Of a stretch of 64,000 nucleotides of DNA, positions 28,678-37,446 are shown one piece after another. The position numbers and the translations under genes are program-made. Position 1 is the stretch's first letter. Every line of letters begins with the position of its first letter. The stretch is taken from contig CALHAI010000010.1 of assembly GCA_937934295.1 (NCBI GenBank), positions 99,315 through 163,314 of the forward strand, in the 5' to 3' direction. This DNA is from an uncultured Blastocatellia bacterium. GTDB lineage: Bacteria > Acidobacteriota > Blastocatellia > HR10. The notes beneath the pieces are model-generated. The model had not been told where the DNA came from, did not search any database, and saw only the letters and a list, made by a program, of their open reading frames with translations.

Positions 28678-28756
28678 TGGGGCGAGCAGCGGGATTTGAA
28701 CCCGCAACCCCTTGATCCACAGTCAAGTGCTCTGACCGGGTTGAGCTATGCTCGCC
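28678..28756 (-). tRNA. tRNA-His (anticodon GTG)
   Basis: Full cloverleaf on the minus strand. The eight-pair acceptor stem is GGCGAGCA with TGCTCGCC, including the His-specific extra G-1 paired to C73; D-arm AGCTC...GAGC; anticodon loop CTGTGGA with GTG; T-arm GCGGGTTCAAATCCCGC. The 3' CCA is encoded (28680-28678). Confidence 0.96.
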
Positions 28757-28771
28757 ACTGCCTACGGCAGG

Positions 28772-28800
28772 ATTTTACACGATTTCGAGCCGTTTGGCCA
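28772..28800 (-). promoter_or_regulatory. Probable promoter of tRNA-His
   Basis: On the minus strand TGGCCA (28800-28795), a 17-bp spacer and TAAAAT (28777-28772), 16 bases upstream of the tRNA 5' end. The rest of the 28757-28975 gap holds nothing I can recognise. Confidence 0.45.
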
Positions 28801-28975
28801 GTCTTTCGGCCACTAGCGAACGGAAGCGACGATCTCCTTGGTGAGCATATAGCCCCTTGGCGGCTGCTCTCATATGCACTCGTGCTGGAATATTCCCGAT
28901 GGTTCATGAAGCGACACATCCCCATTTGAGGTCATCGGATCCTTGACTTTCGACCTCGCTTCGTTGGTTAAAGGA

Positions 28976-29014
28976 CGCCTCTCATCAGCCCGCCATCGCT
29001 CCTGATGAGAGGCG
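28976..29014 (-). terminator. Perfect 13-bp hairpin after the histone-like gene
   Basis: CGCCTCTCATCAG (28976-28988) pairs perfectly with CTGATGAGAGGCG (29002-29014) across a 13-base loop, 35 bases after the end of the Lys/Ala-rich gene. It is followed on the minus strand only by TCCTTTAA, so it is not a strict T-run terminator. Confidence 0.65.
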
Positions 29015-29048
29015 AAAACGTATCAGCGCTGTCCCCGTCCGTAAGCAC

Positions 29049-29321
29049 TCACTTCTTCTTCGCGCCCGCCTTCTTCATCCCTTTCTTGGCCGCGGTCTTC
29101 TTGGCCGCCGGCTTCTTGGCCGCCGCCTTCTTGGCCGGTTTCTTCGCTGCCGGCTTCTTAGCCGCCGCCTTCTTAGCCGGTTTCTTCGCTGCCGGCTTCT
29201 TAGCCGCCGCCTTCTTGGCCGCCGCCTTCTTCTTCGTAGGCGGTGCTGCTGGAGCGGGTCCCACCTCAGGTGGCGTTTCGGGCGAAGGTGTTGTGGTCAA
29301 GGTCTCGGGTTCCAGTTGCAT
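29049..29321 (-). CDS. Histone H1-like Lys/Ala/Pro-rich DNA-binding protein
   Basis: 90 residues. The N-terminal ~28 are acidic and Pro/Thr-rich (LEPETLTTTPSPETPPEV); the remaining ~62 are almost only Lys, Ala and Pro in KKPAAKKPAKKAAA-type repeats, like eukaryotic H1 tails and bacterial Hc1/Hc2/AlgP-type proteins. Non-specific DNA binding and chromatin compaction are the known roles of such tails. ATG 29321 has a strong GGAGGAGGAG site. The gene body contains a near-perfect 42-bp tandem repeat, so its length may vary between strains by slippage. Confidence 0.85.
   Translation of the reverse strand: MQLEPETLTTTPSPETPPEVGPAPAAPPTKKKAAAKKAAAKKPAAKKPAKKAAAKKPAAKKPAKKAAAKKPAAKKTAAKKGMKKAGAKKK
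29119..29202 (-). repeat. 42-bp tandem repeat inside the H1-like gene
   Basis: Two adjacent 42-base copies (29119-29160 and 29161-29202) differing by one base (TTGGCC versus TTAGCC), with a third partial copy after them. Each encodes 14 residues of the Lys/Ala/Pro repeat and keeps frame, so gain or loss of units changes only the tail length. Confidence 0.9.
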
Positions 29322-29408
29322 AGGCTCTTCTCCTCCTCCGTGGGATTTTCGCTTGTCAGATCGTCGTCGGGATCACATCCCCGATCGTCCGATCTCAACA
29401 AGCGGATA

Positions 29409-31001
29409 TCAGTGCTTAAAATGCCTGATCCCTGTGAACACCATCGCCAAGCCATGCTCATCCGCGGCGGCGATCACCTCTGCATCGCGGATCGAGCCGC
29501 CTGGCTGGATGATCGCGCGCACGCCGTGTCGAGCCGCTTCCTCTATCCCGTCCCGGAAGGGGAAGAAGGCGTCCGAGGCCAGGGCAGCCCCTTCCGTAGG
29601 TAGGATGGCCTTCATCGCGGCGAGCTTGACCGAATCCACGCGGCTCATCTGTCCGGCCCCGACACCAAGGAGTTGGCCCGAGCGCGCGAGGACGATCGCG
29701 TTCGACTTCACATGCTTACACACGATCCAGGCGAAGCGCAGGGCCTCCATCTCCTCAGCCGTCGGCTCGCGTCTGGTAACGACCCGGAGTGTCGAGACGT
29801 CCCAGGAGAGCCGATCACGCGTTTGCAGAAGAAGCCCTCCGCTGATCCGCTTCACGTCATAGGCGCTCCATCCCCCTTCAGGTGATGCTCCGCTAGAAGC
29901 TGACTCCATGAGCATTACCCGCAGGTTCTTCTTCTGGGCGAGGATCGTCAGGGCTTCTGGCTCATACCCGGGGGCGATGATCGCTTCCAGGAACAACTCC
30001 ACGAGAGCTTGGGCGGCCTCAGCGGTGACCAAGCGGTTGAAGCTGACGACTCCTCCGAACGCCGAGATCGGATCCGTCGCCAGAGCTTTTCTGTACGCTG
30101 CGGCCGGGGTCTCACCCGTCGCGACTCCGCACGGGTTCGTGTGCTTGATGATCGCGCATGCCGGTTCCGAGAACTCCGTCACCAGTGCCCAGGCGGCATC
30201 CAGGTCCAAATAGTTGTTGAATGAGAGCTCCTTCCCTTGAAGCTGTCGAGCGGTGGCCACTCCGGGCTCATCCTGAGGCAAGCGATAGAGCGCGGCCTTC
30301 TGGTGGGGGTTCTCTCCGTACCGCAGCCCCTGCTGCCGATGCAGGATGAGGGTCAAGCGAGGCGGCATCTCCGTCTCCGGCTCAATGCGCGCGCCATCTT
30401 CTCCGGCGGAGAGGCGATTAGCGAAGAAATCAGCGATCGCTGCATCGTACTTGGCGACGTAGGCGAAGGCCTTCTGGGCCAGACGCAGCCGCGTGGCCAA
30501 ACTCACGCCCCCCTGAGCGTATAACTCTTCGAGGAAGGGCTCATAGTCAGCGGGGTCCACCAGGACAGCGACATCGCGGAAGTTCTTCGCAGCGGCGCGG
30601 ATCAGCGTGGGACCGCCAATGTCAATGTTCTCGATCACTTCGGCCAGCGTCACTTCGGCACGGTCTACCGTTTGCGCAAAGGGGTAGAGGTTCACAACGA
30701 CCAGGTCAATCAGCGGAAGGCCGTAGGTCTCTACTTGGCGCTGATGATCCGGATCCTGGCGCACAGCGAGGAGACCACCGTGGATCATCGGATGAAGGGT
30801 CTTGACCCGTCCCCCCAAGATCTCCGGGAATCCGGTCACTGCCGAGACATCCCGAACAGGGAGATCGGCCGCGTGCAGAAGGGCGGCCGTGCCTCCGGTC
30901 GAGATCAGCTCAACTCCTTGAGAATGAAGGCGTTGTGCGAGTTCGAGAAGCCCGCTCTTATCCGAGACGCTCAACAATGCGCGTTTGATCGTCAACGTCA
31001 T
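29409..31001 (-). CDS. purH: Bifunctional AICAR transformylase / IMP cyclohydrolase
   Basis: 530 residues; catalyses the last two steps of IMP synthesis. The N-terminal cyclohydrolase (ALLSVSDKSGLLELAQRL, LISTGGTA, RVKTLHPMIHGGLLA) occupies about residues 1-195. The C-terminal transformylase contains KHTNPCGVA with its catalytic Lys-His, DPISAFGGVV and IQPGGSIRDAEVI. ATG 31001 follows GAGGTAAGGG; a TTG two codons upstream is in frame. It has its own promoter at 31081-31109 and appears monocistronic. Confidence 0.97.
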   Translation of the reverse strand: MTLTIKRALLSVSDKSGLLELAQRLHSQGVELISTGGTAALLHAADLPVRDVSAVTGFPEILGGRVKTLHPMIHGGLLAVRQDPDHQRQVETYGLPLIDLVVVNLYPFAQTVDRAEVTLAEVIENIDIGGPTLIRAAAKNFRDVAVLVDPADYEPFLEELYAQGGVSLATRLRLAQKAFAYVAKYDAAIADFFANRLSAGEDGARIEPETEMPPRLTLILHRQQGLRYGENPHQKAALYRLPQDEPGVATARQLQGKELSFNNYLDLDAAWALVTEFSEPACAIIKHTNPCGVATGETPAAAYRKALATDPISAFGGVVSFNRLVTAEAAQALVELFLEAIIAPGYEPEALTILAQKKNLRVMLMESASSGASPEGGWSAYDVKRISGGLLLQTRDRLSWDVSTLRVVTRREPTAEEMEALRFAWIVCKHVKSNAIVLARSGQLLGVGAGQMSRVDSVKLAAMKAILPTEGAALASDAFFPFRDGIEEAARHGVRAIIQPGGSIRDAEVIAAADEHGLAMVFTGIRHFKH

Positions 31002-31080
31002 TCGCAACCCTTACCTCATGATCTCCTTCCGACAGCGCTTTTGTTCCCCCCTCCATCATCTCCTCGCGCGTTGCGACACA

Positions 31081-31109
31081 ATTATAGTGCGATCTGCGCG
31101 ATTTGGGAA
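31081..31109 (-). promoter_or_regulatory. Promoter of purH
   Basis: On the minus strand TTCCCA (31109-31104), a 17-bp spacer and a perfect TATAAT (31086-31081), 80 bases upstream of the purH ATG. No PurR-like palindrome was recognised. Confidence 0.6.
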
Positions 31110-31219
31110 TCCCCCCTTCGCCTCAAGGATACAAAATGTGCCGCTCGAAAGCCCAATAGATGGGAATTTTTCAACGTTCGAGGACGCATTCGCCGGATTC
31201 GGAGAACACTTCGTACCGT

Positions 31220-32176
31220 TCAGTCTCTGGCGACGTAGCTCTGGCGAGCCACCTCTACCCGCAGTCCCTTTCGTCTCACCCGCACGTGGATGCGGTGGCG
31301 CGTGCTACTTGGGGACGTCGGGGCATAATATCCAATGTAGTACTGGCTCCACAGCTCCTCCACAATATCTTGGAGGAAGGGCGTGAGATCGAGCGTCGCC
31401 CGGGGATCGAGCATCTGACGCACGTCACCGGCGAAGATGAGCCGTCCCCCGGTCCGGCGGGCGATCTCGGCGAGGCTGGTGGCGATGGGACGGGGGCGAA
31501 GTCGCCCCTCGACGGGGGAGTAGAAGGGGATGACGATGATGTAGAGGGTGATCCCCGAGGCCTCCGCCACGCGCAGGCACTGGTCAGGACTCACCGTGCT
31601 CGCCGTGTCTAGCCCATCCGTGATCAATAGGGTGAGCTTCCGGATGTGGGCTTCCGGAAGTGCAGCCAGTTGCTGGAAGGCAAAAAGCAGGGCGTTGAAG
31701 ATGGCCGTTTGACGCCAAACCGGGCGATGGCGCTCCAGTGCGTGTTCCAAAAGGGCCTTATCCGCAGTGAACCCCTCGGTGAGGGGATCTGGATGCTCAT
31801 GAAAGCGAATGAGGCTCACCTTAATTTCGGGCCCGAGCCAACGGAGGAGGCTCCGAAGGGCCGAGGCTTGGACATGCCAGGTGGCGGCGATGCTCCCGCT
31901 GGCGTCCAGCAGAAGGCTCATCGCCAACGGACGAGAGAGCATGCCCGATGTTGGTTCCGTCGAGAAGAATGCGATCGGTTGTTTCCGACCATTATCGAAG
32001 ACCTCGAAATCCTCCCTGCTGAGATCGCGGACGAGACGGCCTTGCCGATCCTTCACGGTCACGGGCACAAGAACCAGGTCCGAACGTAAGGTGATTTGTG
32101 CCGAACCTTCGCGGATCAGAAGGAGGCTGAGTCCATAAAGCCCCAGGAGGCGAAGGATTCGGAAGAGATGCCTCAT
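31220..32176 (-). CDS. Exported VWA-domain protein of the acidobacterial type (TIGR03436-like)
   Basis: 318 residues from ATG 32176, which opens a clean signal peptide (FRILRLLGLYGLSLLLIREG); an in-frame ATG at 32209 would place an acidic segment first. After a short beta segment (VPVTVKDRQGRLVRDLSREDFEVF, split here as VPVTVKDRQG and LSREDFEVF) comes a VWA domain with a full MIDAS (DASGS 91-95) and TDGLDTAST. YYIGYYAP near the C-terminus is characteristic of this group. It is probably a periplasmic or secreted metal-dependent adhesion or scaffold protein. It is the last gene of the HU-M50-VWA operon. Confidence 0.88.
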   Translation of the reverse strand: MRHLFRILRLLGLYGLSLLLIREGSAQITLRSDLVLVPVTVKDRQGRLVRDLSREDFEVFDNGRKQPIAFFSTEPTSGMLSRPLAMSLLLDASGSIAATWHVQASALRSLLRWLGPEIKVSLIRFHEHPDPLTEGFTADKALLEHALERHRPVWRQTAIFNALLFAFQQLAALPEAHIRKLTLLITDGLDTASTVSPDQCLRVAEASGITLYIIVIPFYSPVEGRLRPRPIATSLAEIARRTGGRLIFAGDVRQMLDPRATLDLTPFLQDIVEELWSQYYIGYYAPTSPSSTRHRIHVRVRRKGLRVEVARQSYVARD

Positions 32177-32212
32177 CACCCGCAATCCATCAGATGGCTC
32201 CCGAAGCATCCC

Positions 32213-33163
32213 TCAAGTGAGCGTGATGGGGAAGGGCATGAAGCTGAGGGCGAAGACGATCAGGGCGATGATCCCGAGGACCTTTCGCCGCCGGTCGAGC
32301 GATTCCTGTTCATCTTCGAGCGGAGGGTGCTTCAGTCCGATCAGCAGCCCGATGAGCCCGACATAGACGAACCATCCGATCCACCGATGGCGATCATAGG
32401 CGTAGAACGCCAGGCCGATCATCAGGAAGAAAATCCCTCGCGCCATCCATCGATGGCCCCGGCGGCCAAGAAGCGCATACACAATATGGCCACCATCGAG
32501 TTGCCCAAGCGGCAGCAGGTTCAAGCTCGTCGCCAGCATCCCTACCCAGGCGGCGAAGTGCACGGGGTTCCACTGGATCATGATCGGCAGATCGAAGACC
32601 CGTTGCAGGAGGATGAAGAGGGCCGGGTCATTGAACGTGATCACGCCTTCCGAAAAGGGAACGGGGGGAGCCGGATCGGCGAACCAGAGGCCGACGACCG
32701 CTGCCGGAAGGGTGACGGCAAATCCGGCTAGCGGGCCCGCGATCCCCACGTCAAAGAGTGCCCGACGCGAGCGAATCGGTTCCTGGATGCGGATGAACGC
32801 GCCAAAAGTCCCAATGCCGATGACCGGCGGGGCCGGGATGAAGTATGGCAAGCTTGCCCGAATCCCATAATATCGGCACGCGAGATAGTGTCCCAGCTCA
32901 TGGGCCAGCAGTATCGTCAAAAGAGTGAAGGAATAGGCGAGCCCGCTGGAGACGACTGCCGGGTGAGTAAGCGCTGTACTCACGTCCTCCCACCCCACGC
33001 TGCCCAGGGCGAAGAACGCTCCGGCCAGGAAGGTCGTCACCAATGTGCTCAGCAACAAAACAGCGTGAAGGATCAGGCGTCGAAGTGGGATGCGAAACTC
33101 CCGCGCTGAGAACATCTGGACTGGGAGCTGGGATTCCGTGAGATGCCACGCGCGTCCGTTCAC
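32213..33163 (-). CDS. Site-2-type (M50) intramembrane zinc metalloprotease
   Basis: 316 residues starting at GTG 33163, nine bases after the HU stop, with GGTGAG just upstream; ATG 33115 is an alternative. Multiple membrane helices contain the zinc motif H88-E-L-G-H92 and the second active-site motif LLPLGQLDGGH near residue 226, in which Asp completes the site. No PDZ domain is visible, which places it in the compact S2P subgroup. Such proteases cut membrane-bound regulators such as anti-sigma factors; the target is unknown. The operon with HU and a secreted VWA protein is unusual. Confidence 0.92.
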   Translation of the reverse strand: MNGRAWHLTESQLPVQMFSAREFRIPLRRLILHAVLLLSTLVTTFLAGAFFALGSVGWEDVSTALTHPAVVSSGLAYSFTLLTILLAHELGHYLACRYYGIRASLPYFIPAPPVIGIGTFGAFIRIQEPIRSRRALFDVGIAGPLAGFAVTLPAAVVGLWFADPAPPVPFSEGVITFNDPALFILLQRVFDLPIMIQWNPVHFAAWVGMLATSLNLLPLGQLDGGHIVYALLGRRGHRWMARGIFFLMIGLAFYAYDRHRWIGWFVYVGLIGLLIGLKHPPLEDEQESLDRRRKVLGIIALIVFALSFMPFPITLT

Positions 33164-33172
33164 GACGTCCGC

Positions 33173-33433
33173 TCACCGCAATTCCTTACCGGGTTTGAAC
33201 CGGATCGTCTTCCCTTCAGGGATCGGAACGACAGCGCCCGTCTTCGGATTGCGCCCAATGCCGCGCTTGCGCGGTCGGACCAGGAAGACCCCAAAGCCTC
33301 GCAGCTCGATCCGATATCCGCTTTTGAGCGCCTGCTTCATCGCCTCGAAGAATGCATCCACAGCCATCTCGACGCGACTTTTGGGCAAGCCCGTCTTCTC
33401 GGCCACGCGGTTGACGATGTCTTGTTTGATCAC
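33173..33433 (-). CDS. HU/IHF-family DNA-binding protein
   Basis: 86 residues from GTG 33433, supported by GAGGAGG nine bases upstream and by alignment of IKQDIVNRVAEKTGL with the HU N-terminus; an upstream in-frame ATG would add 11 non-homologous residues. It has GRNPKTGAVVPIPEGKTIRF, the beta-arm signature, with the spacing seen in IHF subunits. It heads an operon with the M50 protease and VWA protein, transcribed from a perfect consensus promoter, so it is probably abundant. Confidence 0.94.
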   Translation of the reverse strand: MIKQDIVNRVAEKTGLPKSRVEMAVDAFFEAMKQALKSGYRIELRGFGVFLVRPRKRGIGRNPKTGAVVPIPEGKTIRFKPGKELR

Positions 33434-33489
33434 GTTCGACGGCCTCCTCGACTCAACCCGTTGCACATAGGTGACTTGATTAAGTGGCC

Positions 33490-33518
33490 ATTATAGGCAC
33501 CGCATCCCCCTCTGTCAA
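33490..33518 (-). promoter_or_regulatory. Perfect consensus sigma-70 promoter for the HU-M50-VWA operon
   Basis: On the minus strand TTGACA (33518-33513), exactly 17 bp, then TATAAT (33495-33490). Both hexamers match the consensus at all positions. Start expected near 33483, about 50 bases before the GTG. Confidence 0.85.
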
Positions 33519-33563
33519 GCAACCCGAAAGCCACACACGTTCGGCAGAAATCCAGTCGCGAGC

Positions 33564-34091
33564 CTATTTCTTCTTCGGTTTCGCGAAGCGCGCTTCCCCT
33601 TCGCGAGCATCAGCGTTGGCCAGCTCCGTCGCCTCGATCGCATGATCGAGCACCTCTTGGGCTTCAGTGCTCTGGAGTCTCTCCTTGAGCGCCTTCAGGC
33701 GCGGCAGGTACCGGTCGGTCGCTTCTCGGAACGTCTTCAGTGCCGAATGCAGAAATTCGTTCTCCGGATCTTGGCTGTGCGCGTCCTCGATGTTGAGGAT
33801 CGTCTCGTCAATGGCCTTAATATAGTGTCGCAGCAGCTCCTCGGGCGCTCCTTTCAGCAGAGGGCCCCAGGCTTCTTCTTCCTTCTTCGACACGGTGGTT
33901 TGTTCCAAGGCCTGGAGGCGGCGCTCGGCGATCTTCATGAGCACCTTCACGCGCAGGTCAATGCGTTGCGCTTCCTTCATCTGCTCGATCTCTTTGCTCG
34001 TGAGATAGTCGGTGGGTTCCTGGGCAGTGAGATCAAGCAGGCCAAGCGTGTTCAGCACGGCGAGAAAGAAGAACGCCCTCTTCGTTCGCAT
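33564..34091 (-). CDS. Exported helical protein of unknown function
   Basis: 175 residues with a signal peptide (RAFFFLAVLNTLGLLDLTAQ). The rest is highly charged and predicted helical (SKEIEQMKEAQRIDLRVKVL, KAIDETILNIEDAH), ending in KPKKK. I recognise no domain. ATG 34091 follows GAGGGAAG and lies 17 bases after the subtilase stop, so it is the fourth gene of the psd-pssA-subtilase operon. A periplasmic helper or structural role is possible but unsupported. Confidence 0.75.
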   Translation of the reverse strand: MRTKRAFFFLAVLNTLGLLDLTAQEPTDYLTSKEIEQMKEAQRIDLRVKVLMKIAERRLQALEQTTVSKKEEEAWGPLLKGAPEELLRHYIKAIDETILNIEDAHSQDPENEFLHSALKTFREATDRYLPRLKALKERLQSTEAQEVLDHAIEATELANADAREGEARFAKPKKK

Positions 34092-34108
34092 AGGCTTCCC
34101 TCGATCGT

Positions 34109-36532
34109 CTACTGAAACCGCACAAGGCGGATCCAGAAGGGAATGACGATCTCTCCGGGGATCGTCCGGCCCCCATCGGAGATGAGGACGTAACCTTCTG
34201 CGTCGGACATCCCGAAGGGGGGTGGAGCGTCCACGGTGAGCGTCACGGCCACCGTCGTGCTCTCGCCCGGTAAAAGACGAAGTTCGGTCACACTGAGCGC
34301 GGCACGCACAAGTTGGGCGCCCGAGGTGAGGGCGATGCGCACATGATATTCAGCTGGCACAGCGGATTTATTTGTCAGGCGAAACGTGCGCTCGAAAGTC
34401 GCCGGAGCCGCGACGAATTGTCGGCCGAAGCTGAGACTAGAGGGGAGGGCGATAGTCTGCAAGCGCGCGGCCGCCGGGAGATTCAAGAGACCAGCCCCAC
34501 GATCCATCACGCTCAGCATCGCGATCTCCGGAGGACGCGTCGCCGTCGTCACCAGCGCGGACTTGATCTCGGCCGGCGTCCAGTCCGGATAAAGCTGGCG
34601 CAGCAGCGCGGCCGCTCCCGCTGCTCGGGGAGCAGCGAAACTCGTCCCTTGCGAGAAGGTGAATCCCGATGGGTCATACATGGCGCTCACCCCGATGTCC
34701 GGTGGGGAGGAAGGAAAGCGATTTTCGCCTCGCGGATCGTCATCTTGGGCGGCGGCATAGCTTCCCGTTCCGACAGTCACCACATCCGGCTTGATCTGAT
34801 AGTCGTTGCTCGGTCCGCGCGAGCTGAAGTGCGCCAGGCGATTGGGCACGTCCGGAGAGGTCCGAGGCTCTTGAGGGAACAGGCGGGCAAGCGTCAGGCG
34901 CTCGCGGGCGAGGTCTTGGGCGAGCACGGCCTTCAGTCTCAGCCCATCGGAGCGCGCGATGGAGAGTGCAGGGAGCGGGGCTCCTTGCAGGTCCATTTGG
35001 AAGGGTTGATCGCCGCCTTCTGGGGAATTGTAGATCACGACGGCGATGGCTCCGGCCTGAGCGGCATTAATGACCTTCACCTGGAACGTGCAGACCCCAC
35101 GTTGGACGAGAGCGAGTGCACCCTGGAGTGATCCAGCCGGGAGGGGATCGCACAGGAGCCCGAGAGCCTCGCCATCTCTGAGATCCACATCCACGAGCGG
35201 CCCTACAAGCTGTGCGGGGAACGGAGCCGCGCCGTTCGCCCCGCGAATACCGGAGATCTCAAGGTCTCTCTCCTCCAAACGGAGTGCCGCGCGCCCGATC
35301 CCATCGCTCACATGGAGATTGGTCGAGGCACCGACCGTCAGGGCTTCGCTCGACTCCGCTGCTCCGCCGATGGTCCCCCCGGCGGAGTTGAACGGAGGGG
35401 AGAGCCCTTTGTTCCCAGCTGCGATCACGGAGAGAACACCAGCTCGCGCCGCATTGCTCACGGCGATCACCTGCGCGTTGAGGGAGGGGTCACTTGTCGG
35501 TGGGGTACGCGGGCCGAAGCTCATGTTGAGGATGTCCATGCCGTCTTGTACAGCTTCTTCGATCGCCTCCACAATGTTATCGGTGAAGGCGCGAGGGGCG
35601 AAGATACGATAGCTCCCGATGTAGGCTTTCGGCGCCACGCCGCTCAGGATGACGGGACGGGCACCAGGGATTCCCTCCAAGCTCACCGTCGCTCCGGCTG
35701 CGCAACTGGCGACATGGGACCCATGTCCGGCGAGATCTTGCGCCGTTCGGTGTCCGGGATCGAGCCGCGCATCGGTCTCATCGAAGATCGAGCGGATGAC
35801 TTTGGCCACGATGACCTTACTCGTGGCGAGCGCGAGATCGCCACGCGGGAATCCCGGTGGAGGGGGAAGTAGAGGGTCGTGGAACATCGGGTTACTGAAG
35901 TCCACACCTGTATCAAGAATGCCGATCTTCACCCCCTGGCCCGCATTCTCTCGACCGCCAAGCATCTCCCAGACAGTGGAGATGCCCATCAGATCATTGC
36001 TCACATCGAGCACTGGCAGCGCGGCGGGTTCAGCCGTTAGCTCGTATTCGACGATGGGGAGCAAAGCGCTCACGTCCGGGTGGCCGATCAAGGCCGGAAT
36101 GTCCTCAGGGGGGACAAGTGCGACCAGGCCATTGAGCACGATGTGATAATGGCGAAAGACCTGCACACGCGGCAAGCGTTGCTGCAACTCGTGGAGGAAC
36201 ACTGCATGTCGCTGCTCCAAGTACGCCACGTAGCGTTGGCTCGCCAGCGAGTGCACGTCCAGCTTCCCCTCGCGCTGATTGTGCGGGGCGGCATGAAGGC
36301 TGGTCGCCTCAAGGCCCGGTACCTCTCCCGCGTATGTGGCCAATGGCTCGTCGCGAAGTTGAATGATGAAAGCCTTTCGCTCGCCGAGGCTCATCGTCTG
36401 CTCGGCGGCCTGCAGTGCCTGAAGGAATTTCACGGGAAGCGGTGGATTCGCCGACGTGAACGCCACCGAGAGCGGCAGTGCGATTCGGAAGAGCAGGCCG
36501 AGGAGATCAAAGGTACCGATTCCGCCCATCAT
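34109..36532 (-). CDS. Exported subtilisin-like (S8) serine protease with PA domain insert
   Basis: 807 residues. The start is placed at ATG 36532, which overlaps the pssA stop (ATGA) and opens a hydrophobic signal (LLGLLFRIALPLSVAF); a longer frame upstream runs inside pssA. A propeptide-like region (AFIIQLRDEP ... VLNGLVALVP) precedes the catalytic domain: Asp207 in GILDTGVD, His270 in GHGSHVAS and Ser near 630 in GTSFAAP. A PA (protease-associated) domain is inserted between His and Ser (ALVQRGVCTFQVKVINAAQA). The C-terminus is a beta-sandwich as in C5a-peptidase/lactocepin enzymes. It probably acts outside the inner membrane. Confidence 0.93.
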   Translation of the reverse strand: MMGGIGTFDLLGLLFRIALPLSVAFTSANPPLPVKFLQALQAAEQTMSLGERKAFIIQLRDEPLATYAGEVPGLEATSLHAAPHNQREGKLDVHSLASQRYVAYLEQRHAVFLHELQQRLPRVQVFRHYHIVLNGLVALVPPEDIPALIGHPDVSALLPIVEYELTAEPAALPVLDVSNDLMGISTVWEMLGGRENAGQGVKIGILDTGVDFSNPMFHDPLLPPPPGFPRGDLALATSKVIVAKVIRSIFDETDARLDPGHRTAQDLAGHGSHVASCAAGATVSLEGIPGARPVILSGVAPKAYIGSYRIFAPRAFTDNIVEAIEEAVQDGMDILNMSFGPRTPPTSDPSLNAQVIAVSNAARAGVLSVIAAGNKGLSPPFNSAGGTIGGAAESSEALTVGASTNLHVSDGIGRAALRLEERDLEISGIRGANGAAPFPAQLVGPLVDVDLRDGEALGLLCDPLPAGSLQGALALVQRGVCTFQVKVINAAQAGAIAVVIYNSPEGGDQPFQMDLQGAPLPALSIARSDGLRLKAVLAQDLARERLTLARLFPQEPRTSPDVPNRLAHFSSRGPSNDYQIKPDVVTVGTGSYAAAQDDDPRGENRFPSSPPDIGVSAMYDPSGFTFSQGTSFAAPRAAGAAALLRQLYPDWTPAEIKSALVTTATRPPEIAMLSVMDRGAGLLNLPAAARLQTIALPSSLSFGRQFVAAPATFERTFRLTNKSAVPAEYHVRIALTSGAQLVRAALSVTELRLLPGESTTVAVTLTVDAPPPFGMSDAEGYVLISDGGRTIPGEIVIPFWIRLVRFQ

Positions 36533-37446
36533 GATTCGTATTTGATCGAGGCCGAGATTTCCGCCGAGGCCGGCTCTTTCCGCCCCAGGCGCAGAAGTGC
36601 CAGCCCTTTCAGAGCGAGCCCGTGCATGACATAGACGCTGGCTAGGACGATCAACACCCACCGGGAGTAGAAGTAGATGCCAGCCACAAGCAGCGAGAGC
36701 AGAAGCAGCGTCCAACGCGGGCTGAGGGTGCTGACGCCGAGGTCTTTGAAGCTCCGGTATCGGATCGTGCTGATCATCAGGCCACTCAGCACGGCGACCA
36801 GAAGAAGCAGGAGGAAACCAAGGACGGCGCCGTCCACCAGGACGTGATTACCCAAGAGCGCGAACGAGCGAGCCGATTGTGCCAGAAGTGGCGTGGGGGA
36901 GAAATGCACGATGGCGGCGATCAGGCCGGCTGCTGCGGGGATCGGCAGGCCGACGAACTGCCGTCGGTCTTTCGCCGTGGCCGTACGCCGAGCGTGCACG
37001 TTGAACCGCGCCAGGCGAAAAGCCCCGCAGACGAGATAGAGGAAAGAGATGACCCACGCCGCTTTCCCCATCTCCACCCCATAGATATCCGGCGTCATCC
37101 CGTATCCCCACGCGTAGGCGAGCAGAGCTGGAGCCAAACCGAACGAGAGCACGTCGGCCAGGCTGTCCAACTCTACGCCGAAGTCGCTTGTCGTCCTCGT
37201 CATGCGGGCGATGCGCCCATCCAGCGCGTCGAAGAGCACGGCGAAGCCGATGGCCTTGGCCGCATTGTCGAATAGACGCGCAGCCTCTCCAAGATCCGTT
37301 CCGAGCACCTGATACCCTTTGAGGGCCGCGATCACCGCATAGAACCCGCAGAAGATGTTCGCCGTCGTGAAGAGGCTGGGAAGGGCGTAAACGCCACGTC
37401 GTCCCTCCCTCACGGGAACATAGCCGGGGATGGGATTCTCGCTCAT
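36529..37446 (-). CDS. pssA: CDP-diacylglycerol-serine O-phosphatidyltransferase
   Basis: 305 residues; makes phosphatidylserine in the inner membrane. The CDP-alcohol phosphotransferase motif is complete: Asp76-Gly77-x2-Ala80-Arg81-x8-Gly90-x3-Asp94-x3-Asp98. About seven hydrophobic segments follow the N-terminal TANIFCGFYAVIAAL helix. ATG 37446 overlaps the psd stop as ATGA, and its own stop overlaps the subtilase ATG in the same way. The product is the substrate of Psd, so the pair makes phosphatidylethanolamine. Confidence 0.95.
   Translation of the reverse strand: MSENPIPGYVPVREGRRGVYALPSLFTTANIFCGFYAVIAALKGYQVLGTDLGEAARLFDNAAKAIGFAVLFDALDGRIARMTRTTSDFGVELDSLADVLSFGLAPALLAYAWGYGMTPDIYGVEMGKAAWVISFLYLVCGAFRLARFNVHARRTATAKDRRQFVGLPIPAAAGLIAAIVHFSPTPLLAQSARSFALLGNHVLVDGAVLGFLLLLLVAVLSGLMISTIRYRSFKDLGVSTLSPRWTLLLLSLLVAGIYFYSRWVLIVLASVYVMHGLALKGLALLRLGRKEPASAEISASIKYES

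Noticed and set aside
28468..28929. A 153-codon ORF between the MBL gene and the histone-like gene
   Set aside because: It runs straight through tRNA-His in antisense; the translation of that part is the reversed tRNA.
29107..29240. Possible CRISPR-like or intergenic repeat array
   Set aside because: The repeats are directly adjacent, in frame and encode the Lys/Ala/Pro tail; there are no spacers. No CRISPR array was seen anywhere in the window.
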